DNA from: Chitinophagaceae bacterium
GTDB taxonomy: Bacteria; Bacteroidota; Bacteroidia; Chitinophagales; Chitinophagaceae
Direction of reading: 5' to 3'
Assembly (NCBI GenBank): GCA_028288585.1
Contig: JAQBNL010000082.1
Location: 26,257-90,256, forward strand
Length of the DNA: 64,000 bases
Shown here: positions 1-9,438 of the stretch, one piece after another
Numbering within the stretch: position 1 is the stretch's first letter
Layout of the letters: every line of letters starts with the position of its first letter
Notes under the pieces: model-generated
Databases searched by the model: none
What the model was told of the DNA's origin: nothing
What the model saw: only the letters and a program-made list of their open reading frames with translations
Translations under genes and position numbers: made by a program

Positions 1-377
1 AAAAATCACTGCGCTTTGGCATTGCAGCCATTTTAGGAAGTGGTAAACAAGTGCTTAGCTGGATACATATAGAAGACCTTTGCCGTATGTTTATCTATGC
101 AATGGAAAATGAAAAATTATCCGGGAATTACAATGCTGTAGCACCTTTACCTGTAAATAATAAAAAACTTATTTTGAAATTGGCCAAAAAGATGAGAGGA
201 CAATTTTACATTCCTGTTCATGTACCTCAATTTGTATTAAAATTAATTTTGGGAGAAAGAAGCATTGAAATCTTAAAAAGCGCAACAGTAAGTAGCGAAA
301 AAATAAAAACAACTGGCTTTACATTTTTATATCCAACTATCGATGCGGCATTGAAGGAATTGCAGGCGATAAATTAA
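1..377 (+). CDS. TIGR01777-type NAD-dependent epimerase, C-terminal part (5' truncated)
   Basis: The reading frame is open from the window edge (first full codon at base 3), so this is the 3' end of a longer gene. The visible ~124 residues include GSGKQVLSWIHIEDL and GNYNAVAP, typical of the second half of the TIGR01777 (YfcH/SulA-like) short-chain epimerase family. The tail from about base 180 resembles the small DUF1731 domain that ends these proteins. They have a Rossmann NAD(P) domain and are probably cytoplasmic; substrates are mostly unknown. The GTG at base 51 is an internal valine and not a start. The gene converges on the ABC permease gene with an 18-base gap. Confidence 0.85.
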   Translation, partial: KSLRFGIAAILGSGKQVLSWIHIEDLCRMFIYAMENEKLSGNYNAVAPLPVNNKKLILKLAKKMRGQFYIPVHVPQFVLKLILGERSIEILKSATVSSEKIKTTGFTFLYPTIDAALKELQAIN

Positions 378-395
378 AAGCCTGATTCAAACGCA

Positions 396-1193
396 TTATA
401 GGTCCTGCGTCTGGAATTTTTTTACAGAAAGGAAATAATATAAAAAAAGATAAACGGCGCTTAGTCCTAATAAAACATAGATGGATGGCTGCTCACCAAA
501 TCTTACAATGTTTCTAAAAAAGGGAAAGGGAATTAAATTATCTGTAGTATTTAAAGGAAGATAGTCTCCCGGCCCGCTGGCACTTTTAACGCCACCCATA
601 TTATTCAATATAGCGCCTACAAAATTCTCAATTATAAAAGAATATAAAAAGAAAAGCCCGATGGAAAGTCCCGAGCGCTTTATTAATACACCTATCAATA
701 AAGCAAAGAGACAATAAGACAATGCCTGTATAAAATAATATCCTATAAACTGTATCTTATCAAAACTAAAAGTGCTGCCTGCCAATAACCCATATAAAAC
801 AGAGGTTAGAAAAACAAATACGGTTGCCAAAAATGAAATGATAACTATCTGCGCAATTTTTACATGAATAAACTCCTGCCTGCTCCATCCATCAATAATA
901 TTTTGCCTGTGTGTTTTAAAATTGTATTCGTTGGTAATTGCAGTAATGATCATAAGCCCAGGGATGAATAATAAAAAACTTGAAAAATAGCTGACTGTAT
1001 GCCATACATTAGGAAAATCGAACGGGCTGCCGATAAGCGCATTGGCTTGTGCGCTGCCCTGCGAAATACCCTGCTTAATATAAAAAACAAAATAATTTAC
1101 GCCTACAATACTTACCAGGAAAAGTATAGCAAGTACCCAGAATGTTTTATAGCCTTTTATTTTAAGCCATTCAATTTTTAATAAGTGCAGCAT
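396..1193 (-). CDS. ABC-2 type transporter permease
   Basis: This 265-residue protein begins with a cytoplasmic MLHLLKIEWLKIKGYKTFW segment followed by about six hydrophobic stretches, the usual layout of ABC-2 export permeases. It lies 5 bases downstream of an ABC ATPase gene on the same strand and so probably forms the membrane half of that exporter. A large extracytoplasmic loop lies between the first two membrane segments (about residues 40-60). The substrate cannot be read from the sequence; in Bacteroidota such pairs are annotated as drug, bacteriocin or lipid exporters. The ATG start is well placed right after the ATPase stop. Confidence 0.85.
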   Translation of the reverse strand: MLHLLKIEWLKIKGYKTFWVLAILFLVSIVGVNYFVFYIKQGISQGSAQANALIGSPFDFPNVWHTVSYFSSFLLFIPGLMIITAITNEYNFKTHRQNIIDGWSRQEFIHVKIAQIVIISFLATVFVFLTSVLYGLLAGSTFSFDKIQFIGYYFIQALSYCLFALLIGVLIKRSGLSIGLFFLYSFIIENFVGAILNNMGGVKSASGPGDYLPLNTTDNLIPFPFFRNIVRFGEQPSIYVLLGLSAVYLFLYYFLSVKKFQTQDL

Positions 1194-1198
1194 GATGA

Positions 1199-2089
1199 TC
1201 AGTTGTTGGTTAATTCAAAAAATTTAGCTTCAAGGCTTTTCTTCTTTATAATAAGATGATTTAAAATAACACCATTATTAAAGCAGTGTTTATTTATCTC
1301 TGCAAGCTTTGCTGTGCCAACAGGATAAAATAATTGTAATAAATTATCAGCTTCTTTAATGTTTGTATAGTTGTTCAATGATTTTAAGATCAATAAAAGC
1401 TTTTCATTATCGTCTGAACCTATTTCAACGATATCTTCATTAGCCAAAATTTCATTTACATCTCCCGTTGTAATTAATTCTCCTTTCTTTAAAATAGCAA
1501 CATGGGTACAAACTTTTTCAACCTCATCCAGCAGGTGGCTTGCCATAATGATTGTTTTACCCTGGTGATATAATTTTTTTATCAGTTCTCTTATTTCTGC
1601 AATACCTACAGGATCCAATCCATTGGTAGGCTCATCAAAAACCATTACATGCGGATCGCCCAAAAGGCACGAAGCTATTGCCAGGCGCTGTTTCATACCA
1701 AGAGAATAGGTGCTGAACTTTGAATCTTTCCGCTGGGTAAGATTTACAATTTCCAGCACACGTGGAATATCTTCAGTGCTTACCCCCTTTATGGCTGCAG
1801 CAATTTCAAGATTCCTTTGGGCAGAGAGATAATGATAAAAATTGGGTGTTTCAAGTAAAGTTCCTATTTGTTTTCTCTGGTCTGCGGTGGGTACTTTATC
1901 AAATAAACGGTAAGTGCCCTTTGTTGCCTTCAGCACATCCATAATAATACCGAGCAAAGTTGTTTTACCACTACCGTTGGGGCCTAATATCCCAAACACT
2001 GAACCTGCAGGAACACTAAAGCTTACATTTTTAAGCGCCTGCACCGAACCATAATTTTTATAAAGATTTTCAACAGTTAAGATGGACAT
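1199..2089 (-). CDS. ABC transporter ATP-binding protein
   Basis: The protein is a 296-residue ATPase of the CcmA/NatA class. Walker A GPNGSGKTT is at residues 36-44, the signature YSLGMKQRL is near residue 130, Walker B VMVFDEPTNGLDP is near 150, and a switch histidine lies in MASHLLDEVEK. The C-terminal ~90 residues form the variable tail found in ABC-2 partners. The start chosen is the ATG at 2089; a TTG two codons upstream is also in frame but less likely. It should power the permease encoded 5 bases downstream. A hairpin terminator at 2123-2154 separates it from the protease gene upstream, so the pair probably has its own promoter. Confidence 0.9.
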   Translation of the reverse strand: MSILTVENLYKNYGSVQALKNVSFSVPAGSVFGILGPNGSGKTTLLGIIMDVLKATKGTYRLFDKVPTADQRKQIGTLLETPNFYHYLSAQRNLEIAAAIKGVSTEDIPRVLEIVNLTQRKDSKFSTYSLGMKQRLAIASCLLGDPHVMVFDEPTNGLDPVGIAEIRELIKKLYHQGKTIIMASHLLDEVEKVCTHVAILKKGELITTGDVNEILANEDIVEIGSDDNEKLLLILKSLNNYTNIKEADNLLQLFYPVGTAKLAEINKHCFNNGVILNHLIIKKKSLEAKFFELTNN

Positions 2090-2122
2090 GTGCAATTAGT
2101 TTTAGCAGGTTTTAAAGATAGT

Positions 2123-2154
2123 AAAAAAGCCTCCATTAAATCTGAAGGCTTTTT
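2123..2154 (-). terminator. Rho-independent terminator after the M43 protease gene
   Basis: An inverted repeat AAAAAGCCT / AGGCTTTTT encloses a 13-base loop. Read leftward it is a GCCT stem ending in a T run, just after the protease stop codon at 2176. Being symmetric, it could also stop rightward transcription. Confidence 0.75.
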
Positions 2155-2175
2155 ATTGCAAAAATTTTTTAAATA

Positions 2176-3162
2176 TTATTGCCCTATTGCTGCCCTTGGG
2201 CCGCCTGCTGCAAAAACTGCAAGCATTCTTTGTGCCTGCCCGTTTGTAAACATATACATGCAGGCATCGTCAGTATAGTCCATATAATTCATGGACATAT
2301 CACCATTATTACTGCAACTAACATGAGGAAAGGATGGACATCCATAATTTTCAGCCCCCTGGTTTGGCGTATCGGCTACATAGTCGGTACCCGAACATGA
2401 GCCGCCATCATCGCCCCAAATATGACGAAGATTCATCCAATGGCCCACTTCGTGGCTTGCAGTTCTACCAAGATCATATTTTGAAATGTAAGTTCCACCA
2501 GGATATATGTTTCGGCTGCCGAAAGCTGAATACAATATTACCACGCCATCTGTTGCCGGATTACCTCCCGGAAATTGTGCATACCCTAACAGGCCTTGCC
2601 CTAAATTGCAGGACCACATGTTTAGATCATGAGCAGGGTCGGTTGGGTCTATGCCTCCCTGTGAGCTTTTTTTCATTGCATCATTAGTACTCCAGCTTTT
2701 TTTATTCGTTTGTTTGCGGATTATGCTGCTCAGAACAAATCTTACTCCCACCTTTCCAATGGACGGTTTAAACAGTGAGGGTGTATTATTCAGATCAGAA
2801 TTAGTACTATTATAATCTGCATTCAATACATCAATTTGCGATTGTATCTGCCCAGGCGAAATATTTTCTGCTGCAGTTTTGTATAATACATTCACCACAA
2901 CAGGGATTTCTATTACACCATTAACAAGGCGGTAAATCTCACCGGTAGCAATAACCTTTTTGGTAAATGTTTCAATCTGCTCCATCCGTATTCTTAGACC
3001 TGGGTCAGCGGATAACTGTTCTTCCAATACTTCATTGGCGGCACACGATCTCTGATTGATAACCTGGAGATCATCTGTTTTCTCTAATTCTGAGGTTGTA
3101 TTTTTTTTACATCCTGTAAAAAGTAAAAACAGAATAAGCGTACTGAGCGTAATCTTTTTCAT
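2176..3162 (-). CDS. M43 (pappalysin/cytophagalysin-like) zinc metalloprotease lipoprotein
   Basis: This 328-residue protein starts with a lipoprotein signal (lipobox LFTGC, Cys18). The zinc site HEVGHWMNLRH lies at residues 237-247 and is followed by an acidic, Cys-rich segment (GGSCSGTDYVADTP) and a Met-turn MNYMDYT near 291. This arrangement matches MEROPS family M43. The four Cys after the zinc site probably form disulfides. It is expected at the outer membrane or cell surface and ends shortly after the catalytic core, without a T9SS sorting domain. The substrate is unknown. It is a single gene with its own terminator. Confidence 0.88.
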   Translation of the reverse strand: MKKITLSTLILFLLFTGCKKNTTSELEKTDDLQVINQRSCAANEVLEEQLSADPGLRIRMEQIETFTKKVIATGEIYRLVNGVIEIPVVVNVLYKTAAENISPGQIQSQIDVLNADYNSTNSDLNNTPSLFKPSIGKVGVRFVLSSIIRKQTNKKSWSTNDAMKKSSQGGIDPTDPAHDLNMWSCNLGQGLLGYAQFPGGNPATDGVVILYSAFGSRNIYPGGTYISKYDLGRTASHEVGHWMNLRHIWGDDGGSCSGTDYVADTPNQGAENYGCPSFPHVSCSNNGDMSMNYMDYTDDACMYMFTNGQAQRMLAVFAAGGPRAAIGQ

Positions 3163-3260
3163 GAGTAGTTTATTTAATGTTTAAAGAGCAAAATCTTAGG
3201 GCTTAGAAAGGTAAATATTATTTATGATTCTCAGAAAAAATTTATACAGGATTTGTAATA

Positions 3261-3268
3261 TAAATTTG
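3261..3268 (+). promoter_or_regulatory. Possible Bacteroidota -7 promoter element for the aldo/keto reductase
   Basis: TAAATTTG matches the TAnnTTTG consensus of the primary sigma factor of Bacteroidota and lies 20 bases before the ATG at 3289. No clear -33 TTTG was seen at the expected distance, so this rests on one element. Confidence 0.3.
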
Positions 3269-3288
3269 AGCTTTACTGAATTCTAAAT

Positions 3289-4110
3289 ATGCTTCAACGA
3301 ATCATTCCGTCTTCCGAAGAATTAACACCAGTAATCGGGCTTGGCACATGGATAAAGTTTGATGTAACATCTGCAGCCGAAAAACAAACACTGGTTAATA
3401 ACCTTAAACTTTTTTCAGATAATGGAGGAAGGTTGATAGACACCTCTCCCATGTATGGTAATGCTGAAAAGGTTATTGGAGAAGTAACACAGCAGTCAGG
3501 CATAGCAGATAAATTCTTTTATGCAACAAAGGTTTGGACAAGTGGAAAAGAGGAAGGCATACAGCAAATGGAGTCTTCCATGCAAAAGATGCAACGCAAA
3601 ACGATGGACCTTATACAGGTGCACAATCTTGTTGACTGGAAAACACATTTAAAAACTTTACGGCAATGGAAAGAGGAAGGTAAGGTTCGATACATTGGTA
3701 TAACACATTATACAACTTCTTATCACGATGAACTTGAAAAAATTATCAGGTCGGAGAAGATTGATTTTGTACAATTTAATTATTCAATCGGTGTACGAAA
3801 TGCAGAACACAGTTTACTGCAAACAGCGATGGATAAAGGCGTTGCTGTACTTATTAATGAACCATTGGAAAAAGGCAACCTCTTTAAAAAAGTAAAAGGT
3901 AAATCACTTCCTGGTTGGGCAATTGAAAATGATATTAATACATGGGCACATTTTTTTTTAAAATATATTATCTCGCACCCTGCAGTTACCTGTGTTATTC
4001 CGGCAACATCAAATCCAAAAAATTTATTGGATAATTTGAGTGCAAGTGAAGGAAGGTTGCCTGATGAGAAGTTGAGGAGGAATATGGTGGAGTTTTTTGA
4101 AGGGCTGTAA
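3289..4110 (+). CDS. Aldo/keto reductase
   Basis: This 273-residue cytoplasmic NAD(P)H oxidoreductase has the AKR fold. The catalytic Asp and Tyr are in DTSPMYGNAEKVIGE, the Lys in FYATKVW, and the His-containing segment is DLIQVHN. The C-terminal part HPAVTCVIPATSNPKNLLDN is the usual cofactor-binding loop. It is shorter than the 300-330 residues of many AKRs and resembles the YdhF/COG0667-like group of Bacteroidota. It stands alone between two leftward genes. The substrate is unknown; small carbonyl compounds are likely. Confidence 0.88.
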   Translation: MLQRIIPSSEELTPVIGLGTWIKFDVTSAAEKQTLVNNLKLFSDNGGRLIDTSPMYGNAEKVIGEVTQQSGIADKFFYATKVWTSGKEEGIQQMESSMQKMQRKTMDLIQVHNLVDWKTHLKTLRQWKEEGKVRYIGITHYTTSYHDELEKIIRSEKIDFVQFNYSIGVRNAEHSLLQTAMDKGVAVLINEPLEKGNLFKKVKGKSLPGWAIENDINTWAHFFLKYIISHPAVTCVIPATSNPKNLLDNLSASEGRLPDEKLRRNMVEFFEGL

Positions 4111-4147
4111 AAACTTGTTGTTAGTCAGAAAGGTTATTTAATTGATC

Positions 4148-4582
4148 CTAAGAGAGTAATTTATCAATGTCATATTTAAGTTTGTCCATATCTAAATCAA
4201 GTTTGTTTCTCCTAATTTTTTCTCTTAGTAACTCAAGTTTATTTCGTATTGTTATTGCAATAAACTTTTGTTGATTCGCATCGCTTAGTTTAAAAAAATC
4301 TTCCTGAACAATAAGAGGAATACCAATTGCTTTTTCTTTTCGCCTGTAGTTTTCAATATCTCTTAAATTGTCTAACAAATGGTTTTCAGGTTTTACATAA
4401 AACTGAAATAAAATTAAATGAAAGTCTTTGCCATACGCCGTCCATTTTAAAAATCTCAACTTATTTTTTAATCCGTTCGCTCCCCAAACCAATCTTTTAA
4501 TTAAATCTTTGTCTTCATCATTCTCATCCATGTTGAAGTTTACATAAAATCCAATTATATTATCATCAATTTCTATTGCCAT
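4148..4582 (-). CDS. Hypothetical protein, 144 aa
   Basis: I do not recognise this protein. It has no signal peptide or membrane segment and is rich in charged residues, with a C-terminal region heavy in Lys, Leu and Asp (about residues 110-144) that may form a long helix or coiled coil. The N-terminal half has alternating hydrophobic residues consistent with beta strands. The frame is open with a plausible ATG and the codon use is AT-rich like its neighbours. It is an isolated leftward gene; the ~130 bases upstream separate it from the DPP IV gene stop. It could be a soluble accessory or immunity-type protein, but nothing shows this. Confidence 0.6.
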   Translation of the reverse strand: MAIEIDDNIIGFYVNFNMDENDEDKDLIKRLVWGANGLKNKLRFLKWTAYGKDFHLILFQFYVKPENHLLDNLRDIENYRRKEKAIGIPLIVQEDFFKLSDANQQKFIAITIRNKLELLREKIRRNKLDLDMDKLKYDIDKLLS

Positions 4583-4714
4583 TGGCTGGATTTAAGTGCA
4601 AATAAAACATACAAGCTTTATTGAAAATAATACAATTGTTCCACATTGATATGCCGATGATGTGAGTGACACAACGCTGATGCTATGAAAAACAAATGCC
4701 GGTAACCAAACTTT

Positions 4715-6865
4715 TTATTTCAAATTCTGCATAAAATAATCGGTTACTTTTTGGTAGAGATGTGCCCTGTCCTTTCCTCTTACATTATGCTCATGACCGG
4801 GATAGATCATATAATCAACCTGGATATTTTTATCAATGGCCGCCCTTACAAAACGAACTGAATTCTGCTGCACAACAACAGGATCCTGCAGGCCATGTAT
4901 GAGTAACAGCTTTCCTTTTAATTTATCCACCTGCCTTGTAAGATCAGTGGCAGCATAGCCTTCAGGGTTTTCCTGCGGCGTATCCATATAGCGCTCGGTG
5001 TACATAATTTCATAATATCGCCAGTCAGTTACCGGCCCGCCGGCAACAGCGGCTTTAAAAATATCGGGATACCTGAGCATAAAATCTACAGTATTAAATC
5101 CGCCAAAGCTCCATCCAAACAGGCCCATATTTTTTTGATCAACATAGGGCAGGTTTTGTAAATAGCGAACCCCGCTCATCATATCTTCCAACTGTACATC
5201 ACCAACTCTTCTAAACATCGATTGTTCAAAAGCTTTGCCACGGTTATCACTTCCTCTTGTATCAAGACTAAAAACAACATAGCCTCTTTCTGCCATATAC
5301 TGAAACCAGTAATCGCCTGCATTGGCATTCCAGAGATTGCCGATTATCTGCGCATGCGAGCCACCATACCAATAAACAATAACAGGATATTTTTTTGTGC
5401 TATCGAAATTTACCGGCTTATACATGCGGCAATACAAAGGTGTATTGTTCCTGTTATTTATGGTGAAGACACTTAGTTTTCCTAAACTATAGCCTGCCAA
5501 AGGGTTTGGGGCGTTCAATAACAATTTTGTTTTTCCAACTTTTACATCCACGAGTTGTATGGTCCTGGGAATTTCTGTTGTACTGTAATTATCTATTACA
5601 AAATTTCCATCGGTACTTACCTGTGTACCATGTGTCATAGAGCCCTGTGTTATTCTTCTTGATAATCCTGTTTTTAAATTTACTTCATACAAATTTCTTG
5701 TGATGGGAGATTCTTCTGTTGCTGAATAAAATAATCTTTCGCCGGTGCTGTCAAATCCTTTTACATCTACCACTTCCCAACTGCCTTTGGTTAATTGTTT
5801 TAAAATAATACCATTAAGGCTATATAGGTACAAATGATTCCATCCGTCGCGGTTGCTTTGCCATATAAATTGTGAAGGATTATTTTTTACAAATAACACC
5901 GGCATCAATGGCTCTACATATTTGTCATCATGCTCTTCAAATACAGTCTTCATAAATAATCCCGATGCTGCTTCATATTGGTTCATCTGCATATAATTCT
6001 GCGCCCGGTTCAATACAGCAATAAAAAGATATTTATCATCAGGGCTCCATGCAATATTGGTAAGATATTGCTCAGGATCTCCGCTTGTTTTTACATACAC
6101 CAATGATTGTGTTTCTGCATTATAAATGCCAACCGTTACATGATGGCTCTTATCGCCTGCCATAGGATATTTTATGTTCACGTTTTTTGCGGGGCGCTGG
6201 CTCCAGTCAATGATGGGATAATCAGTTACCATACTTTGATCCATGCGATAAAAAGCGAGCTGCCTGCCATTGTTACTCCAGAATGTTCCTTTGGTAATTC
6301 CAAATTCATCACGATGAACAGAGGATGCATACACAATGTCTTTACTGCCATCTGTGGTTACCTGCTTTGTAAAGGCTCCATTGGAAACATATAAATTAAA
6401 ATTATCCAGGTAGGCAACATAACCTGCACTTCCTTCTTCCACATTTTCTTTATCTGCAATGGTTCTGTTTATGATCGTTCTTATTTTTCCTGTCCCCGGG
6501 TTTAAAGCAATCTTGCTTTTATTAACTGTCATTATCCATTCAACAGACTGGTCGAATTTAATTTCAGGCATTGCTGTTATTGTATCAATACCTGTCCCCT
6601 TTAATTTTTGATTGAGTTGTTCAAGAGAAAGAAAGGGAGCCTCATTATTTTTAATATTTCCTCTTACCCAAACATCTTTATTGTTTATTTTTTTTAAATA
6701 AACATAATCATCAGTTCCATAAATAAATTGCAGCTGGCGAAGATTTTCGGGAGCTAAAGTGGTCCTGTTATTTACGAGTGCATCTTCCAGGGCAAGCAGT
6801 TTGCTTTGTGCTGTGCAGAAGAATACGGAATTGGTAAGCAGAAGAATTACAATGATTTTTTTCAT
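4715..6865 (-). CDS. Dipeptidyl peptidase IV family serine protease (S9B)
   Basis: A 716-residue exported enzyme that removes X-Pro or X-Ala dipeptides from peptide N-termini. A signal peptide ends near CTAQS (about residue 20). Residues ~40-460 are the beta-propeller (DPPIV_N), with repeated WSPDDKYLF- and WQSNRDGW-type blades. The alpha/beta hydrolase domain has the nucleophile in GWSFGGF (Ser586), the acid in HGLQDP (Asp661) and the base in PGHEHNV (probably His693). Length and order match bacterial DPP4. Such enzymes act in the periplasm in peptide scavenging. The gene is monocistronic by spacing. Confidence 0.93.
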   Translation of the reverse strand: MKKIIVILLLTNSVFFCTAQSKLLALEDALVNNRTTLAPENLRQLQFIYGTDDYVYLKKINNKDVWVRGNIKNNEAPFLSLEQLNQKLKGTGIDTITAMPEIKFDQSVEWIMTVNKSKIALNPGTGKIRTIINRTIADKENVEEGSAGYVAYLDNFNLYVSNGAFTKQVTTDGSKDIVYASSVHRDEFGITKGTFWSNNGRQLAFYRMDQSMVTDYPIIDWSQRPAKNVNIKYPMAGDKSHHVTVGIYNAETQSLVYVKTSGDPEQYLTNIAWSPDDKYLFIAVLNRAQNYMQMNQYEAASGLFMKTVFEEHDDKYVEPLMPVLFVKNNPSQFIWQSNRDGWNHLYLYSLNGIILKQLTKGSWEVVDVKGFDSTGERLFYSATEESPITRNLYEVNLKTGLSRRITQGSMTHGTQVSTDGNFVIDNYSTTEIPRTIQLVDVKVGKTKLLLNAPNPLAGYSLGKLSVFTINNRNNTPLYCRMYKPVNFDSTKKYPVIVYWYGGSHAQIIGNLWNANAGDYWFQYMAERGYVVFSLDTRGSDNRGKAFEQSMFRRVGDVQLEDMMSGVRYLQNLPYVDQKNMGLFGWSFGGFNTVDFMLRYPDIFKAAVAGGPVTDWRYYEIMYTERYMDTPQENPEGYAATDLTRQVDKLKGKLLLIHGLQDPVVVQQNSVRFVRAAIDKNIQVDYMIYPGHEHNVRGKDRAHLYQKVTDYFMQNLK

Positions 6866-6915
6866 CGATGGATTTTTAGAAACACAAAAGTAGAGTTTGG
6901 TAATGCAAAAACAAA

Positions 6916-6933
6916 GCCTCCCAGGTTGGAGGC
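6916..6933 (-). terminator. Terminator after the fadN-like gene
   Basis: The stem GCCTCC / GGAGGC has a 6-base loop and, read leftward, is followed by a T-rich tail. It lies 25 bases past the stop codon of the beta-oxidation gene and before the DPP IV start. Confidence 0.7.
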
Positions 6934-6957
6934 TTCAATATATTTTAAAATCTAATG

Positions 6958-9342
6958 TTAATTCCTCACAGGCTTACCGCCTTTTAAAACACTTTGAATT
7001 CTTTCAAGCGTTTTCTTTTCACCACATAAACTTAAAAAGGCTTCTCTTTCTAAATTAAGAAGATACTGCTCACTTACTACAGTTGGTTCGCTGAGATCGC
7101 CGCCGCACATTACATAAGCAAGTTTCTTTGCAATTTTTACATCATGCTCTGTAATGTAGTTACCACGCCACATTCCGTTGATGCCTGCATATAACATTCC
7201 CAATCCGGATTGACCTAGAACCTTAATATCATTTCTTTGTACAGGCATTGTATAACCTGCATCATAAATATCAATAACACTTTGTTTTGCACCTGCAATT
7301 CTCCTGTCCTGGTTCATGCTTACTTCATCTTTCCCTTTTCTTAAAATACCAATATCAAAAGCTTCTAATGCAGAGGTAGCAACTTTTGCTGTACCGATAG
7401 TCAAGAACCTGTTTTGTAAAGTGATCGTTTCAGGCTCACCGGGGTGCATTTCATCGGCAGCCCTTAATGCAAATTCTTTCGTACCACCGCCGCCGGGTAT
7501 AAGTCCCACACCTAATTCAACCAAACCAATATATGTTTCAGCCGCTGCCTGAACTTTATCGCTGTGTAAACTCATTTCACAAGCGCCACCTAATGTTAAT
7601 CCATGCGGCGCTACCACAACAGGTATTGCAGAATATCTTACTCTCATCATTGTATTCTGAAACATGCGTATCGCCATATCAAGCTCATCATATTCCTGCT
7701 CGGCAGCCAGCATAAATATCATTCCTACATTGGCGCCTGCACTAAACTGCGGGCCTTCATTTGCAATAACCAATCCTTTATATTTTTCTTCAGCAATAGC
7801 AATTGATTTGTTTATGCCCTCCAGAACTTCGCCGCCAATGCTACCCATTTTTGTATACCACTCCAATCCCAAAACATCATCACCAAGATCATATAATTTA
7901 CAGGCGCTGTTCTTCCAGACTATTTTATCAGCATTATTACTCATAACAATAAATGCTTCACCACCCGGAATTGGTTTATAGGATTGAGACGGGATATCAT
8001 AATATAGCTTCTTACCATTTTCAATTTTATAGAAAGATGTAAAACCTTTTGCCAGCATATCTTCTACCCACTTAGCTACAGTAAACCCGGCGGCTTTCAT
8101 AGCTTCAACTGTTTTTGCAACACCCAGAACATCCCATGTTTCAAAAGCGCCTATCTCCCAACCAAAGCCGGCTTTCATTGCATCATCAAGCCTGTATATT
8201 TCATCACTTATTTCAGGAATACGATTAGAGATGTAAGAAAATAAACTGTAATGAAACTGCCTGTAAAACTCTCCGGCTTTATCCTGCCCTGCAGATAATG
8301 CTTTTAATCTTTGTTTAAGATCATCAATTGGTTTTGCAGTTTCAAGTGTTGCAAACTTTGGTTTACTTCGTGCGGCATATTCCATTGTTTGCAGGTTGAG
8401 CGTATGAATTTCTTTTTCTGCACCGCCTTTTATCTTTTTAAAAAATCCCTGTCCTGTTTTATCACCCAGCCAGTTATTTTCAACAATCTTTCCTAACCAA
8501 TTGGGAATATTGAAGGCTTCTTTAGCTTCATCGTTCGGGCAATTATCAGCAACACCTTTAGCAACCTTTACCAATGTATCAATGCCTACAACATCTGCTG
8601 TGCGGAAGGTTGCAGATTTAGGGCGGCCAATTATTGGCCCTGTTAATACATCAATCTCATCTATATTCAACCCGATCTTTTCCATTAAATGAAAAATGGA
8701 CATGATACTGAAAACGCCTATGCGATTGGCGATGAATGCAGGTGTATCTTTTGCAAGCACAGTTGTTTTACCAAGATAGAGATCACCATAATGCATTAAA
8801 AAATCTACTACCTCCTTGTCTGTAAACTGCGTAGGAATTATTTCAAGTAGTCTTAAATATCTTGGAGGATTAAAAAAATGTGTTCCGCAGAAATGCTTTT
8901 TAAAATCATCGCTTCGGCCTTCAGCCATCATGTGAATTGGAATGCCTGAAGTATTTGATGTTACAAGCGTTCCGGGTTTCCTGAATTTTTCAACTTCAGT
9001 AAAAACTGATTGTTTTATATCAAGCCTTTCAATAACTACTTCAATCACCCAATCGCAATCAGCAATATCTTTCATATTATCAGTGAAGTTTCCTGTCTTA
9101 ATTTTCTTTACAACATCTTTTGTAAAAACAGGAGAAGGGTTTGATTTTAGCGCAGCAGTCAAAGCCTCATTCACAATTTTATTAAGATCTGCCTTTTTTT
9201 CTCCCCCACCGGTGGAGTTAGAGGGGGCCGCAATATCAAGTAATAGAACCTGCAAACCGATGCCTGCAAAATGGCATGCGATACGGCTTCCCATAACCCC
9301 GCTTCCCAATACTGCAACTTTTTTTATTTTACGTGTAAACAT
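6958..9342 (-). CDS. fadN: 3-hydroxyacyl-CoA dehydrogenase / enoyl-CoA hydratase (FadN type)
   Basis: A 794-residue bifunctional beta-oxidation enzyme. The N-terminal NAD-binding Rossmann motif is VLGSGVMGSRIA (about residues 11-22). The 3-hydroxyacyl-CoA dehydrogenase part carries GTHFFNPPRYLRLLEI and AFIANRIGVF. An enoyl-CoA hydratase/isomerase domain follows from about 490, with the oxyanion-hole-like region FSAGANVG and LTLGGACEM. The order dehydrogenase-then-hydratase is that of Bacillus FadN rather than E. coli FadB. The thiolase and acyl-CoA dehydrogenase partners are not adjacent. An unusual Gly/Ser/Lys insert at residues ~36-50 is encoded by a palindromic repeat (9200-9229). Confidence 0.9.
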   Translation of the reverse strand: MFTRKIKKVAVLGSGVMGSRIACHFAGIGLQVLLLDIAAPSNSTGGGEKKADLNKIVNEALTAALKSNPSPVFTKDVVKKIKTGNFTDNMKDIADCDWVIEVVIERLDIKQSVFTEVEKFRKPGTLVTSNTSGIPIHMMAEGRSDDFKKHFCGTHFFNPPRYLRLLEIIPTQFTDKEVVDFLMHYGDLYLGKTTVLAKDTPAFIANRIGVFSIMSIFHLMEKIGLNIDEIDVLTGPIIGRPKSATFRTADVVGIDTLVKVAKGVADNCPNDEAKEAFNIPNWLGKIVENNWLGDKTGQGFFKKIKGGAEKEIHTLNLQTMEYAARSKPKFATLETAKPIDDLKQRLKALSAGQDKAGEFYRQFHYSLFSYISNRIPEISDEIYRLDDAMKAGFGWEIGAFETWDVLGVAKTVEAMKAAGFTVAKWVEDMLAKGFTSFYKIENGKKLYYDIPSQSYKPIPGGEAFIVMSNNADKIVWKNSACKLYDLGDDVLGLEWYTKMGSIGGEVLEGINKSIAIAEEKYKGLVIANEGPQFSAGANVGMIFMLAAEQEYDELDMAIRMFQNTMMRVRYSAIPVVVAPHGLTLGGACEMSLHSDKVQAAAETYIGLVELGVGLIPGGGGTKEFALRAADEMHPGEPETITLQNRFLTIGTAKVATSALEAFDIGILRKGKDEVSMNQDRRIAGAKQSVIDIYDAGYTMPVQRNDIKVLGQSGLGMLYAGINGMWRGNYITEHDVKIAKKLAYVMCGGDLSEPTVVSEQYLLNLEREAFLSLCGEKKTLERIQSVLKGGKPVRN
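9200..9229. repeat. Palindromic repeat inside the fadN-like gene
   Basis: The perfect palindrome CCACCGGTGG (9206-9215) lies within CTCC...GGAG and is followed by a GAGGGGGCC block. The same arrangement occurs in metG and in the flavoprotein gene. It is translated in frame as roughly AAPSNSTGGGEKK directly after the second Rossmann strand. Confidence 0.7.
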
Positions 9343-9438
9343 TTTAAATTAGTTAGTTAAACAACTATATGGAGTGAAATTACTCAAAATAATATTCAGG
9401 AAAAATTATTTGTAAATTCATAATTAAATAAATGCATT

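Noticed and set aside
8942..9352. 136-codon open frame opposite the fadN-like gene
   Set aside because: Antisense to the conserved Rossmann domain; composition is that of a shadow frame.
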